Below are positions 1 through 11,801 of a stretch of DNA of 64,000 bases, one piece after another (within the stretch, counting starts at the first letter, position 1; the number at the start of each line of letters is the position of its first letter). The notes beneath the pieces are model-generated. The model did not search any database and was not told the origin of the DNA. It saw only the letters and a program-made list of their open reading frames with translations. The stretch covers positions 992,001-1,056,000 of the forward strand of contig JAQQWL010000003.1 in NCBI GenBank assembly GCA_038363925.1, in the 5' to 3' direction. The stretch comes from Apiospora phragmitis. Its lineage: Eukaryota; Ascomycota; Sordariomycetes; Amphisphaeriales; Apiosporaceae. The translations under genes were made by a program, and so were the position numbers.

Positions 1-3000
1 AGGTTTCTTTTAAACCCCGATAGCCGTTCGTTACAGTTTTACGGTTTTATTAAAATAATGTTTTTATTCTTCGAAGGTTTTAATAATAATTATTAGCTCT
101 TTATCGTATATTTAATAGTTAAGTTCTAATCTATTTAATTTTTTCGAAAAAAATACGACGGGGTATAGTTTTTCGTTATCGTCCCGTTAACTTAGTTAAC
201 CTCCGATCGCATAATCCGATACGTCGGTTTCGATTTTAAAAAGTTTTACGGGGTCCGCTACATAAAGTATTAGTTCGTTAACGATCCGCTCTTTTATAAC
301 TTAAAAGGCTACTTCTTTTTTATCGGTTTATATAAATAAGGTGTCCTTCTTAGTTATGTTCGTTAAGGGTATCGCTATTTTATTAAATCCGGGAATAAAA
401 ATCCGGTAATAATTAGCTAATTTTAAGAAAGATCTGACTTCTATAACGCTTATAAGCGTCGGCTATTCCCTAACTGTTACTACTTTAAAGGATTCTATTC
501 AGATTTCTCCGGGGGATATAACGTATCCTACGAAGGTAACCTAGCTTTGGTAGAACTCGCTCTTTTTTAAGTTAATTAATAGATTGGCGTCCTATAGCTT
601 TTAAAATACTAGCTTTATATGCTCCTTATACTGTTCCTCGTTTTTAGAGTAGACGAGGATGTTATCGAGGTATATTACGACGAATTTATCGAGGTATTCC
701 CGTAATACGTAATTAATTATAAATTAGAAGCTAGCTAGCGCGTTAATTAAATTAAACGGTATAGCTTAATATTCGAAATATCTATACTTAGTTCTAAACG
801 CGGTTTTTTATTCTTTTTTTTTCCTTAATACGAATTAGGTTATATACGTTAAAGAGGTTAAGTATTATAAAGATTTTAACGTATAGCAGTTTATTTCGTA
901 GGTCGCTAATTAAACGTAGGGGGTACCGGTTTTTAATAGTGATTTCGTTAAGCTTCCGATAATCGATATATATACGCCACTTAGGTTTTCCGTCCTTACT
1001 TTTCTTCGGGACGAAGAGGATAAGGAATCCTGCTGGCGATATGGATTGTCGTATAACTCCTTTCTTAAGGTTTTCCGTGATATAGTTTTTAAGGATTTGC
1101 TCGTACTCCTAGTTAAGTTTATATATAGGTATAAATAGGGGTTTCTTCCTATTTTTAAGGGGTATCTCGTGATCTTACCGTATGTAAAGCGGTAAACCTG
1201 TTTTTAATTTCTTATTAAAAAGGGTTTCGAATTACCGGTACTTTTTTAGTATAATTATTATAATGTTCGGCTTAGGTTTTTTAATAATAATATATATTTT
1301 AAATACTTTAAGTTTATTAGCGGGTCGCTTTTTAAACCGTTACTTATTAATTAAACCTTTTCCTAGTATATCTTACTAAAGTTAGCCTGTTTTTTAATTA
1401 ATTTTAAAATTATTTACCCGTAACTAGGGTATTTTTAAAATTATGTTGTATTTTGCGACGTCCGTGATATTATACGTAATTTGTTCGTAACGTCCTTTAA
1501 TATTAACCGGAAGGTTCGCGACTTCTTTCCGTACTTCTTTATTGTCGTAGGTTATAAATCCTTTATCGACGGTTTTATATCGGTATAGGGCGTTTTTCTC
1601 CGTTTAATTTAATTAGAGCTTATTAACGATTTATAATAAGATATAGTTTCTTTATACTCCGCTATTAAGTAATACTTTAATATAAACTCTTTTTACGCTT
1701 ATTATTAATATAATATACTTATAAAGGCCTTGGCCGTCCAAGGTCTAGTATAGGGACCGTTCTAGTCCCGCTTAATATTGTCCCTTTATAGTCGGCGGTA
1801 TCTATTTCCCGACCGATATAATCCCGCGTAAATAATAATTTCTTGCGATCGATCCTGTTATCGTCGCTATCTCTTCTTTTTTTATAGGGCGTTTCTTAGT
1901 ACGCCGGGGGAGGTAAGTTAAATCCTTTTCTTATGTGTAAGGCTAGCCCTAGTACTAGGATTCTAACTCGTCGGGGAATTCGAAGGTTTATTAGGTTCGT
2001 CGGGCTCGGCTGGTACTCTTAGTCGGGTCGAGGGAGTTCTTTTAGCAAGTATAAGCTTACGCGTTTTAAGAATATTAAGCACTTTATTTTAAGCGTTAAT
2101 ACGCCCGCGATTTTTCCTAGGCGTATTCGAAGTATTGGTCCTCGAGGTACTCCCTTTAATCCCGTCTTTTTAAGTAATATTATCGTAGTTACCGTAAATC
2201 TTTTTATATTAATAAGTACGCTTAATATCTATTTAAGATTATCGTTTTAATCTTCCCGATTATATAATCCGAATATAATTATATAATACCTCGTTTATTA
2301 ATTCGTCGAGGAAACTATTCGTTCTCGAGCTTTTTTACGAGGTGCTCCGTGTAAGCATCGTATACGTACGAGATCTATAAGAGGGTAAAGTGTGTTTCGC
2401 TCGTAAAGGTAATACGGGGGTTATTATTTATAACGTAATTACTAATAATCCCTTAATTAAACCTAGTCGTAATAAGTATTTAATATAAATGCTTTAAGTC
2501 GGGGTAAGGAATACCCGGGATAACTAACTATCCGTCGGTTATTAAATCTTTTAGCTTAGCGATCTCGTTTACGAGCTCGTTTATAGGTATCCCGACTAAC
2601 CGTTACAAGTCGTCGGGTTATGTTTTTTGCTCGATTATTTCCTCGTCGCTACTAGAGTCGTTAATTTCTAAATTATAGGTAAGCGTGAATTCTCGGTTTA
2701 TTATTATAAGGGCTCGGTCGTAATCCCTCTTACTTTTCGAGGCCTTTAAGAACTATTTAATACCCTCTTTATCCGCTAGGTGCGTAGTATATCTATTATC
2801 GTAATAGGCTATCCAGGATAAGCTATTATAAGGCACGTTTAACGTATTATTAACGCTACTTCTTTTAATAGCTACTATAAGGGTAGCTTTACTCTTAATA
2901 GTATTAATTTATTATCCTTCCGGGACACGTTAAAATATCTTCTTCGGGCTTCGGTATTCCTTAGCGTAATATCCTCTCTTTTAATAATTATAGTAAGTAA

Positions 3001-4084
3001 TATTTTACTTTTTATCGTTCTTATCGTATTTAGTAGCATTAAAGTCTATAGGCCCGCTATAATAGCCGTATATAATAATTACTTTAGTCGGGGTATTAAC
3101 CTATTAACATAGTCGTCCCGTATTAGCCCTAGCCTTTTTATTCCACCGGGGTTACCCGCCTAGCTTTTCGCGGCGTCGTTCATATAAACGCGTATCGATC
3201 TTAATCGCGAGTTCTATATACGCGAGGAAAGTAATTAAGGCGTCTAAACGACTAAGCTCGTCCTTAATTTCCTCTTTAAATCCTCGGTAATATAATATAA
3301 TTTTAATATCTTTAATAAAGTCTAAACGAATTAAGATACGTCGGAACTCGGCGATATACGATATTACGGACCCCTTTTACCGGAGGTGTTCGAGCTTTCT
3401 CTCGGCTTATCGTTTCTCGTCGGGATCCTAAAAAAGTAACTTAAGAGCGTCCTCGAAACCGTCGTAGCTATCGAAAATTTGCTAAGTTTCGGCGCGGCAT
3501 AGTTTAATTTACTAGTTTCGTTCTACGAGTTCGTTTAAGTAAATCTTAAACTATAAAAAGGTTTTTCTTTTAAAAAAAGAGGCTATATAAATAACCTTTT
3601 AAGTTAGGTTTTTAAACGTCCCCTCGTAAAACTTTTAATAAGCCTTAATTTAGACGAGGAATCCTCGAAGGTTCCCGCTCGTCCCGTCGAAAAGTAATAG
3701 CGTACTAATTTTAACCCCTTCCTTAAGTATAACGGAGGTTTTAATAATATTAGCGGCGGTTCGTAAAAGTTAAACCTCTTTGCGAAGCTCGTCGATATCG
3801 TTTATTATTTATTTAGAGGCGGCTTAAGCCTTAAGCTCGTTACGTTCCTTTTCGAGCTTGGCGTAATAGTGCTGGTAGTTAGCGTTCGTTTATTAAAATC
3901 GCTTAAACTGCTTAACTAGCTCGCTCGGATTAGTAAGGATATTTTCGTCGCTATTATCCTCGACCTTTATTTCGGGGGTAGGTCGGGCTATATTTTTACC
4001 GTGGCGAAGGGCGTTACTTTTTAAAGTAAATATGTTTCTTATAAGGTTATTATTCGAAGGTTTAAGTAATAACTCGTAAAAATA
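1..4084 (-). mobile_element. RIP-degraded Ty3/Gypsy retrotransposon, gag to reverse transcriptase, cut by the window's left edge
   Basis: Read on the minus strand, the order from high to low coordinate is gag then pol. A Gag-like start lies near 4030-3800. A gag zinc knuckle at 2998-2954 keeps its spacing, but the cysteines read as tyrosines (TGC to TAC) and one codon as a stop. Reverse transcriptase follows: the 'SPAGFLILFVPKK' block and 'IDYR' lie near 1045-960, and the catalytic loop at 677-643 reads YLDNILVYS where the family has YLDD. The second catalytic Asp has therefore become Asn, as a C-to-T change on the other strand would give. RNase H and integrase would lie to the left of position 550 and beyond the window. 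Stops are frequent, so the element is dead. Base composition (TA-rich, CA/TG-poor) fits RIP. Family assignment rests on the RT motifs seen; exact ends are not determined. Confidence 0.85.
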
Positions 4085-4697
4085 AAAGTAATTAAAATAT
4101 AACGAACACTATTAAAGGTTTAATAAAAAACGTGGTAGAACGTACGGGGGTTTATATTAATAATACGAGAAAGTATTTAAACGTATAATAAATAAGCACT
4201 TATTAATATAATAAATAATAACCGTAATTTAATCGTAATTAAATATAGAACTTAAAGGTATTTATAATAAAGTCGTTAAAGTAATATGCCTTATTAATAA
4301 ATTAAGATTAATACTTAAATTAATTATTAAAATAAAAAGTGTTTATATAAAATATATAAGAAACGTTCGTCGTTATATATCTAGTCCCTCTTTTATTAAT
4401 CATTATTACTTAGCGATCCCTTCTAATCACGCTCCGTAATACTTAGTAATCTCGCCTAAACGCTTCGTTATATTACGTAACCTTATATTATCACTTGTTT
4501 CGCCTAGGCGTATTCTTCCTATCGTCGTACGTAATAGTACTAATATTATCGTTACGCGTTAATAGAGGATAGGTAAGTTCATATTATTATAGCTAGCGGT
4601 GCGATCTATAGTTATGGTATCGTAACCTAGTCGGGGCATCGTAGTTCCGTGCCGTCTTATTTATAGGGATCTTGGCCGCATGGTTAGGTCGGGTTGT
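4085..4697 (-). repeat. Probable 5' LTR and leader of the Gypsy element
   Basis: This segment lies directly upstream (minus strand) of the Gypsy gag. It has a TATAAATA-like promoter motif near 4655-4665 on the minus strand. Its gag-proximal 250 bases (about 4085-4330) recur at 59905-60148 in the same orientation and, in part, at 20690-20840 in the opposite orientation. A terminal repeat would behave in this way. The matching 3' LTR is outside the window, and the junction with the next element at about 4697 is inferred from where similarity to Pogo family 1 begins. The LTR role is therefore an inference; the repeat itself is visible. Confidence 0.5.
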
Positions 4698-5907
4698 AAT
4701 ATATATCTAACTGTAAAATAATATATTCCGGATTATACGAGATAAGTCTTATCTTTTAAAAGCCTCTTTATATATTTAAAACGATAAAAATCGCTTAGGA
4801 CGCTTTTAAAAACGTTAATAAAAAGTCTTCTTTAAAAATATAAGTAATATACGCTTATATAAAACCTTTAATTTCTTTTTTATACGCCTTTTTTAATATA
4901 TAAAAATAGTTGATATTAAAAGGTTAAAGCTTATATAATAAATAAAAAAGTATATAAATTATAATAATCGAGTTCTTTTTATAATAAAGCTCGAAAGCTA
5001 TCGAGTAATAACTTTTATAGTCGTTTAAGACTAAGAGGCGATAATAATCCTTTATATAAAACTTAGTATATTAAGTAAAGTGTCGAATCTAGTCCTCGCC
5101 TTTTTTATTTATAATTTAGCTATTTTTATATTAAAAAGAGAGGTGCGTTTTCCTAGTAAAGATAATATACGGAGGGATAGCGTAACCGTTTAATCCGACG
5201 CCTTAGATAATTATAACCTATTCCCGGTTCTTTTATTATATTACCCTAGGTCTTTCGCATTAATTAGAGGTAGTTACGATTATTTCGAACGAGATTTAAC
5301 TTTATAAAAAACCCGGTCTCGTTAAAATTATATATATCCTCTTTTTATATTTTATACTTATTAATTATATTCTATACGAGAGTAAATTATACGCGATACG
5401 CGTTAAGATCTTTATAAAAGACTTTTTAATAATCGATTCTTTAGTTAAAACGCGTCTAGAGGTCTAGTTATTATCGTATAAAGTTAAAGGCTTAATTAAC
5501 GTCGACGCGTCTCGCGTTATATAAGCTAAGTAATTAATTCGCTATATCTTTTATATTACTTAGCCGGGGAAAAAACGATTACGTATTTAAATTAATAATG
5601 TATCGAATAATTAATTCTTTTTTAAAATTAAAAAGCTTTTGAGAGTTTATAGAAATTTCGGATCGTGATTAAATTCCGCGTTGTCAGCTACGTAATATCG
5701 ACTCTAGGATATAATATATCGCTATAGCTTTTCGTACACTTAATTTCGAGTTATTTTAAAACGCTTAAAGCGTTAAATTAAACCTTTTTTCTTTATCTTT
5801 TAATTCTATGCTTATTAAAGGAGAAAAGTTAGTATAAAGTTAATTATAGGAAAGTTAATTAAAAGTGCGCAGCTCGCTTGTGTGCGCAGCTCGCTTGTGG
5901 GGTACGT
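4698..5907 (-). mobile_element. Pogo/Fot1-like DNA transposon (family 1), 5' part with terminal inverted repeat
   Basis: On the minus strand a DDE_1 transposase relic is readable. Near 5345-5310 it reads DIYNFNETGF, where Pogo-type transposases have DIYNFDETGF, so the first catalytic Asp has become Asn. Downstream blocks resemble the 'VIEGVRLNGYAIPPYIIFTGKTHL' stretch in broken form. The element ends at 5907 with a terminal inverted repeat starting ACGTACCCCACAAGCGAGCT (minus strand), followed by a TA dinucleotide (5908-5909), the usual target of this superfamily. Inside the end a 17-18 bp subterminal unit containing GCGCAGCTCGCTTGTG is repeated twice in tandem (5866-5900). The same family occurs at 13164-14215, 20456-20656 and 63123-64000. 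The 3' part is missing here; its place is taken by the Gypsy LTR. Confidence 0.8.
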
Positions 5908-5909
5908 TA

Positions 5910-7535
5910 GCTGTCGTAGAATCACTCGATCGATTCTCGGAACTCCCTGAGTTTCTCTCCCAGCTCTGTCTGACCAGATGGCTTTGACCCAGCTTGGATC
6001 GGGCCGAGTTCCGCCCGCGGGGACATCAAACTCGACAATTGAAAAGCGAACACCATCTTCCCTGTCGTCGCCAACCTCCTCGGTACCCGGCAACGGCTCT
6101 TTCCCTTCGTCTTCATCTTCCTCTTCGACAGGGCGGCCAGGACCCTGTGGTTGAAGTCGCCGTCTCCCGATTTGGTCCGAGGGATACAGAAGTCGCTGCG
6201 GCCCGTCGGGTTGCGTACCCGCCTCTTCACCGCCTGATGTTCGATGCACTTGGCGACACGCACCACATCGGGCGTCTCCGCGTCGAGCGGAAGACCGTAG
6301 ACATCGATGCGGTCTGGCAGCGTGCCTCCTTCGTCTGCTTCAAGAGGTGCCCGCCCAGAGCTCGGATCTGCCTTTCGCCGCCGGCGGTGGCGGTGGTGTC
6401 ATAGACCTGGATCGTCCACCAGGGTCAATCCTCTGCTTCAGGCTAGTAGACCGAGTAGTTCGGGGAGTAAAAGACGAATTCCCATGCCGTGAAGCTGGGA
6501 TTGGCGATGCATGGTTGGGCGCCCTCTCTACTACTAGTCTTCTGTAGACTGTTCGATTGATAGCCAGATGTTGCAGCTGATGCGGGGTAATATCAGCCTG
6601 GCTCAATACCATGAGCTAAAAGGTTATTTCTATCTGAAGTGTAACCCTGGATACTAAAATTAGCACATGGCTGATCAACATTGCCTAGTTGATTCAGCCA
6701 GGTTGAGTAAAGTCTTGGCCAATCGTGGTGCTTACTCGATTTACTGTCCATATCGTACACAACAAAATCGGTTGAAGTGGGCTTGTCTTACTCAGCCCCC
6801 ACCCAGCCTAGAAAGGCACATTAGCATATGATTGACCAACCAGCTTCCTATGTTCTGCTACGGGGCTATCTTACTAAACCTCCCCGGCGCCAATGCGATA
6901 TTCTGTGTCATGGTATACCCAGCCTACTACAGTCTGCATCTAGCTGTGATGTATAGCCTACTTGAGATATTCTGTTGCCTAGAACGGTCACACAAGAACC
7001 CCCAATGTGTATCTCTCCACTTTCACAGCTAAATGCAAATACGCCTCTTCATGTACCATCAGCGGCTGTGTGTTCTGAGATACGAAAGGATTCTTGCCAA
7101 GATAGGACGACATGATAGGCAGACAGTAAGCTGCCGTCTTGTAAGTCGATCGGTTTGTATAGTTTTCCCCCTTCTAGAGTTTTGGCTAAAGCCCTCTGCA
7201 TCCTTCACAGCCCTCGAGCTCAGTAGCATCAATGTCAAGTACCACCCGAATAATCATTTCATGGCTGCCAATATCCGGACAGTTACAGCCTGTCGGCTGT
7301 TTACTATGGTTACATCATTTCCGTTGACCTAATTGGCCAGTATTAATAACCAATCGTGGGGGCTTAGGTTGTGCAGGATGAACAGCTATAGCCTTAGGGG
7401 CGTCAAAGGAAGATTCAACGACTTCGACTCATATCGATGTCCACTGACCAGGTAGTAAGCATCTGGGAATGGAAATCTTTGATCAACTTCAGCCGTATTA
7501 AGAGGATCGCCTCCGTGAAGGTGAACCGAGAGTGC
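5910..7535. other. GC-normal spacer with a possible degraded coding relic
   Basis: This stretch marks the sharp return to balanced base composition after the transposon. Between about 6500 and 5922 on the minus strand, two overlapping frames show codon-like text. One includes 'LPDRIDVYGLPLDAETPDVVRVAKC' in broken context; another is acidic, with EEEDEDEG. Neither frame has a convincing start, and I do not recognise a family, so a decayed gene tail cut by the transposon is only one possibility. From 6600 to 7500 I see no coding signal on either strand. Confidence 0.3.
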
Positions 7536-7536
7536 C

Positions 7537-7542
7537 TATAAA
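7537..7542 (+). promoter_or_regulatory. TATA box of the NPP1-like gene
   Basis: The sequence TATAAA lies 174 bp upstream of the ATG at 7716. It is followed by a CA- and CT-rich leader (ACCAACCAAAACC, then CTTCTATTCTTCTTG) typical of highly expressed fungal genes. Position and motif fit, but no expression data are available. Confidence 0.45.
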
Positions 7543-7715
7543 GACTGCCTCTCTGTCGTTGTAATTTCCATCGTCTCTCTTCATCGGCATCATCCCATCA
7601 GACCAACCAAAACCTACCAAAATCTCCTTCTATTCTTCTTGTTCTCTACCATCTGATACTTTCGCAAGCACTCTCTCTTCCCTTCACAATCTTATAAGAG
7701 TTCCCTTCCTTCAAG

Positions 7716-8550
7716 ATGCACGCATTCCAGACAGCGCTGCTCGTAGGCAGCCTTCTCGCTGCCGGTGAAGCCAAGATCGTAGGACGTCTTGGTGACAGCG
7801 CCTCTGCCCTCGAGCAGAAGTTCCATCCCATGACCGACTTCGACACAGAAGGCTGCTACTTCACGGCCGCCATCGGCCCTGAGGGCAACACCAACCCCGG
7901 CCTGCCCAACCCCGTCGGCAAGGGCATGGCCAGCGACTGCCGCGACAACAACCGTCTCGAGTTCAACAACCTCTACAGCCGGTCCCGCTGCAACAACGGA
8001 TGGTGTGCCATCATGTAAGTAGCTAACTCTTTTTTGTATATCGTTTCCCAAGTCATGCTAACCAACGAAACCCCAGGTACGAGTACTACTTCGAGAAGGA
8101 CCAGCCCGTCTGGGGCTCCTTCGGCCACGGCCACAACCACGACTGGGAGAACATCGTCGTCTTTGCCAAAGGCGACGACATCAAGCGCGTGGCGCCCTCG
8201 TGCCACGGCAAGTACGCGAAAGCCAAGAACGACGGGTTCCTGCGCGACGGCACACACGCCAAGATGGTCTACCACAAGGACGGGCCCAACACGCACTGCT
8301 GGCGCTTCGCCAACGGCGACGACGACAAGAAGCAGGAGAACTACACCAAGAAATGGGTCCTCGGCAACCTCATCGGCTGGAACAACTGGCCCTCGGTCCA
8401 GGGGAAGGGGTCCCTGCGCGATGTGCTGTACGGCGCCTTTAACGGCGGCGTCGGGCCAAGTTCTGGGACAAGGACGACAAGTTCACTAACACGCTGCGAT
8501 CGGCCGCGGGGAACTCGGTCCCTGGCTTTGACCCGGCTAAGGAAGAGTAG
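7716..8550 (+). CDS. NPP1 / Nep1-like (necrosis- and ethylene-inducing) secreted protein, reading frame broken near the 3' end
   Basis: The model is exon 7716-8014, intron 8015-8076 (GTAAGT to CCCAG, branch TGCTAAC at 8056-8062), exon 8077-8550. The start is the first ATG and opens a hydrophobic signal peptide (residues 1-19). The family hallmark heptapeptide is present as GHNHDWE (residues 118-124), matching the GHRHDWE consensus whose acidic residues and histidines bind the divalent cation. Cys75 and Cys92/Cys97 lie upstream of it. Members of this family are secreted, and many lyse dicot plant membranes or elicit defence; some are non-toxic, and activity cannot be inferred here. A frame break occurs around 8450-8458 at a G/C-rich run. 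The last roughly 30 residues continue in another frame to the TAG at 8548-8550, while the unbroken frame ends later at 8596. This could be a truncated variant, a pseudogene or an assembly indel. The gene sits in an island between two RIP-mutated Pogo copies, a typical effector setting. Confidence 0.85.
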
Positions 8551-11500
8551 GGGAGTAGTGGCTACTTTTATTTCTACTTTTCTTGGGGCTTTTTAGGGTC
8601 GGTGCGCATGGGGGGTGTTAAGGACTTGCATTGGGAATCCACAAGGGGTAGATGGGGGCTTTGAAACTTCAGGGCTTTGGGTTTTTTCCTGCGACTTTCT
8701 TTCCTTATATTCTTCGACTGTGTACAAGTACAGAATACAAAACACGTCATCATATCTTTTCCTGCAGCTCGACCTCGGAGCTGCGTGACCATTGCCTCAT
8801 ATGTTATATTCATGCTCCCACGGCTACTCGGGATCAACTCTCAGTACACAGGCCATCGGATTGAGGTGACTGCTCTTGCGGCTGGCGGCATAGACATGGC
8901 GACTAGAACTGCCTGAGCTTCTAGAGCTATACGACTTTCGAGTGAGACTTTTGCAATAAAGGTGAGCCTTGTCGGTTCAGTACTTGAAGGGTGATTTGGT
9001 TTACATCTCAATATACCATAAGGGGCAGGTGCGCGACCGCGAAGGGAGCCAAGGATCGATACACGCTCGTTGGGCCTCATCGTAATCTGGCTCTACATCG
9101 CCGACCAACAAACAATCTTGGAACCGCGAGCCCGCCCGTCAAGTACTGATTCCTCCTGGACGCCATGAAGACGCCCGATTTCATGCACCCCAGTCCGAAG
9201 CCTCCTTATAGGCTTCATGTACGAGAGCCCAAACGGGGACTCTGAGATGCACGACTGTCGGCGCCCAATGCAAGCCACACTTTGTGACCTCTCGTTCACG
9301 CATGTGCCGAGTCCGTACCTAGTGCCGAGTCCGCACCTAGGGCTGCAGATACGGTCCATGATCACATGAAGGCGGAAAATACAGGGGGAAAACGCAAAAG
9401 CAGAACCGCTTCAGGATGCCTAGAAGAAGCAAATCCATGAAATAACGAGAGAAATGTTTTCTTTCTCGGGGCCGCCGGCTGCAGATCATCAGTTCACACA
9501 GCACCACGGGACACCGAGAGTTTGCTTCTGCTGGCAGACAGGCACCTTGACAGCTGATCAATGAGCGATTGTCTTCGGGGGCTTGGTATGGATTAGCAGG
9601 GGACACACATGAAGCCTCGACCCTGTCAAAAGATGGCACATGACAGAAGAGTGCTCTGGCTAATAGAGCTGCACAAGGGTGTCAGATCAATTGCGGTGGT
9701 CGTGGAGAGGAGGGGGTCGAGGATCCAAGGCTCGTGCAGATTGATAGTGTAGATTTGAGAAGGTCTCGACCATGATCTGCTCTGGAGATTGAAAGTTAGC
9801 GCCTCCATTTGTCGGCCAAGTGTGCGGGCCGAACTTACGTTCCAAGGTTTTCAGATCGGACTTTATACAAGATACGGAGGCGTCGTGGAGCAGATGTGCT
9901 CTGGGATGGTCGGAAATGGCGGGAAACAAGTCGATTCAGGACGAATTCAAGCCTCGTTCGCCCAGGCAGCCATCCATGAATCAGACAGATAGTAAGAGTT
10001 CAAGATATTGCAAGGACCATAGATAAGAGGCGGTAAGATGGAAGCAAAGCCGGCTGGCCCACGATGCTCGGGCGCTCTACCCTTACGACATGCGCCGGCC
10101 CCTGCCTGGTTGTGGGGAGCTGAAGAGCGGGATTTTGAGAGAGTCCAGCTCTGGCTTCAGCTTCCAGGCCCATGGATCGCAAACAAATCAATTGAGGACA
10201 CGACCGCAAACATCTTCAGCCGCAACATAATGCCAGTCCCGGATTGGCTAGGCTTAAGCGAGGATGATAGGTGCCGGGCATTAGTCAGATTCTCCACCAA
10301 TTTACCTAATGCCACTATTCATTAGAGTAGTCTCGGTCGACGAGATCTCAACGCTCGTCTTCGAAAACCCGTGGCCATTTACCGGTGTATGTCAGCGGGT
10401 CAATCCACCCAAAGATTCTAGATGTCTGTCTCATAGCTGTGAAGAACTCATCAGTTCTAGCGCAAGGTTCAGCTTGACAGGTGCAGACGGCGTAAGCCAC
10501 AACCGAATTAGGCACCTGAGCTACGCGCCTAGCCTCCATTAAAGCCGGGTAGCAGGCGCTAAGTACCTGAGCTGGCGGTGGCAGGTGGCTAGCGTTAGGA
10601 CTCAGGTTGCGCCCAAGCTCCGGGCCCAAATTGGTGATGGGTGGCTTCACCAATTTCAACCCGAGGTAAAAGATATATGAAAAGTGAAGAAAACTCCAAT
10701 TGAACCACCTCCCCTGGTACCTGCAGTAGCTTGGCAGCTGTACTTGGTCGCACAGATCGAGCATGCAGGGGGAGGTAGGTATCACGACATTATCAGCTGC
10801 TGATTGAAAGTACTCGAATGATTGGTGATTGCGTTCAGTCCAACTAGCACCGCGCTTTGGAGACGAAAAGCGGACAGGCATCCGATCAACAATTGATGAC
10901 CTTCATTGGACTCCTCCCTACGACACGAGCTCCTGCTCTTATCTTATCGCCCCAGAAGCCCAACTTGTCAAACATTAGGTTTGAATAGCTTGGCTCATTC
11001 GGTAGCTGGGAAAGCCTAAGATACGAGAACCGGAGGATCTGGGTCGGCGCCAGTCTAAACAATGAAGACGTTGTTTTTCCACATGGCGGTGATCGGCTAC
11101 GCTGTCGAATTGGGCCCGGCGTCCACTAGCGACAGGTCCCAGTTGATGTCTGCCAGAGGTCTGCCAGAGGAGAGCAACTACCTCAATTCTTGTTGCACAA
11201 CGCCTGAGCTAGGGCTTGATGATTCACTGCTTTGATGTAGTATGCATGAATGGTGGCTTGGCTCAGTTCACGTTAGTGCCAGAACGCCCAATAGTCTCGA
11301 TGACAATACCATCGAGCCACCACGTCCACCTTGAAAGCAGCACCCAAAGCAGGTCCCGAACCAATGGCCATAGCATTGTCTGGCCGGAGCTGGCCACGCC
11401 GGGCTCTGTTTACTTCTCAGTTCTCCACTGGCCTCTGTGCTGGAGCAGGCCCATTTCTCGTGTCTTCGACCTCCGCCATGCTGCGGTTCTTGGGTTTGCT

Positions 11501-11640
11501 TCTTCGGCAAACGGCACTATCGACGCTGAGCTGCCTGCTGCGGAGGCCTAGAACACACCACCCCAAACCAAACCACAAGTTGACCGTTCCCCAGAGTTGG
11601 GTCCAAGCCCACTTCCCGTGCAACACCCTGTGTCACATTG
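8551..11640. other. Intergenic stretch without a supportable gene
   Basis: About 3 kb between the NPP1-like gene and the next gene. Long open stretches exist (for example 10348-10881 minus), but they show no recognisable domain, no good start context and no codon-use signal. A perfect-spacing tandem duplication of an 18-base unit, GTGCCGAGTCCGNACCTA, lies near 9303-9338. An 11-base unit (TCTGCCAGAGG) is repeated near 11148-11168. I see nothing else. Confidence 0.5.
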
Positions 11641-11642
11641 TG

Positions 11643-11649
11643 TATATAA
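11643..11649 (+). promoter_or_regulatory. TATA box of the 337-residue secreted protein gene
   Basis: TATATAA lies about 155 bp upstream of the ATG at 11802. It is followed by a CT/CA-rich leader with repeated CAACCAA units, as is common for fungal genes with strong promoters. Confidence 0.45.
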
Positions 11650-11801
11650 CGCAGATCATTTCCCATCCAGAATCCCTTCTTTTCTCTCTCCAGACCAGCA
11701 AGCAATCCAATCAACCAACTCAAGCAACCAACCAACAGTCTCGGAGCCTTTTCAAGAGCCCAATTCTCTCAGCCCTATCAAAGCACTCCCAAGCCATCAC
11801 A

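Noticed and set aside
10348..10881. 177-codon open frame on the minus strand
   Set aside because: No domain, signal or splice structure was recognised; it overlaps other equally open frames in an intergenic stretch.
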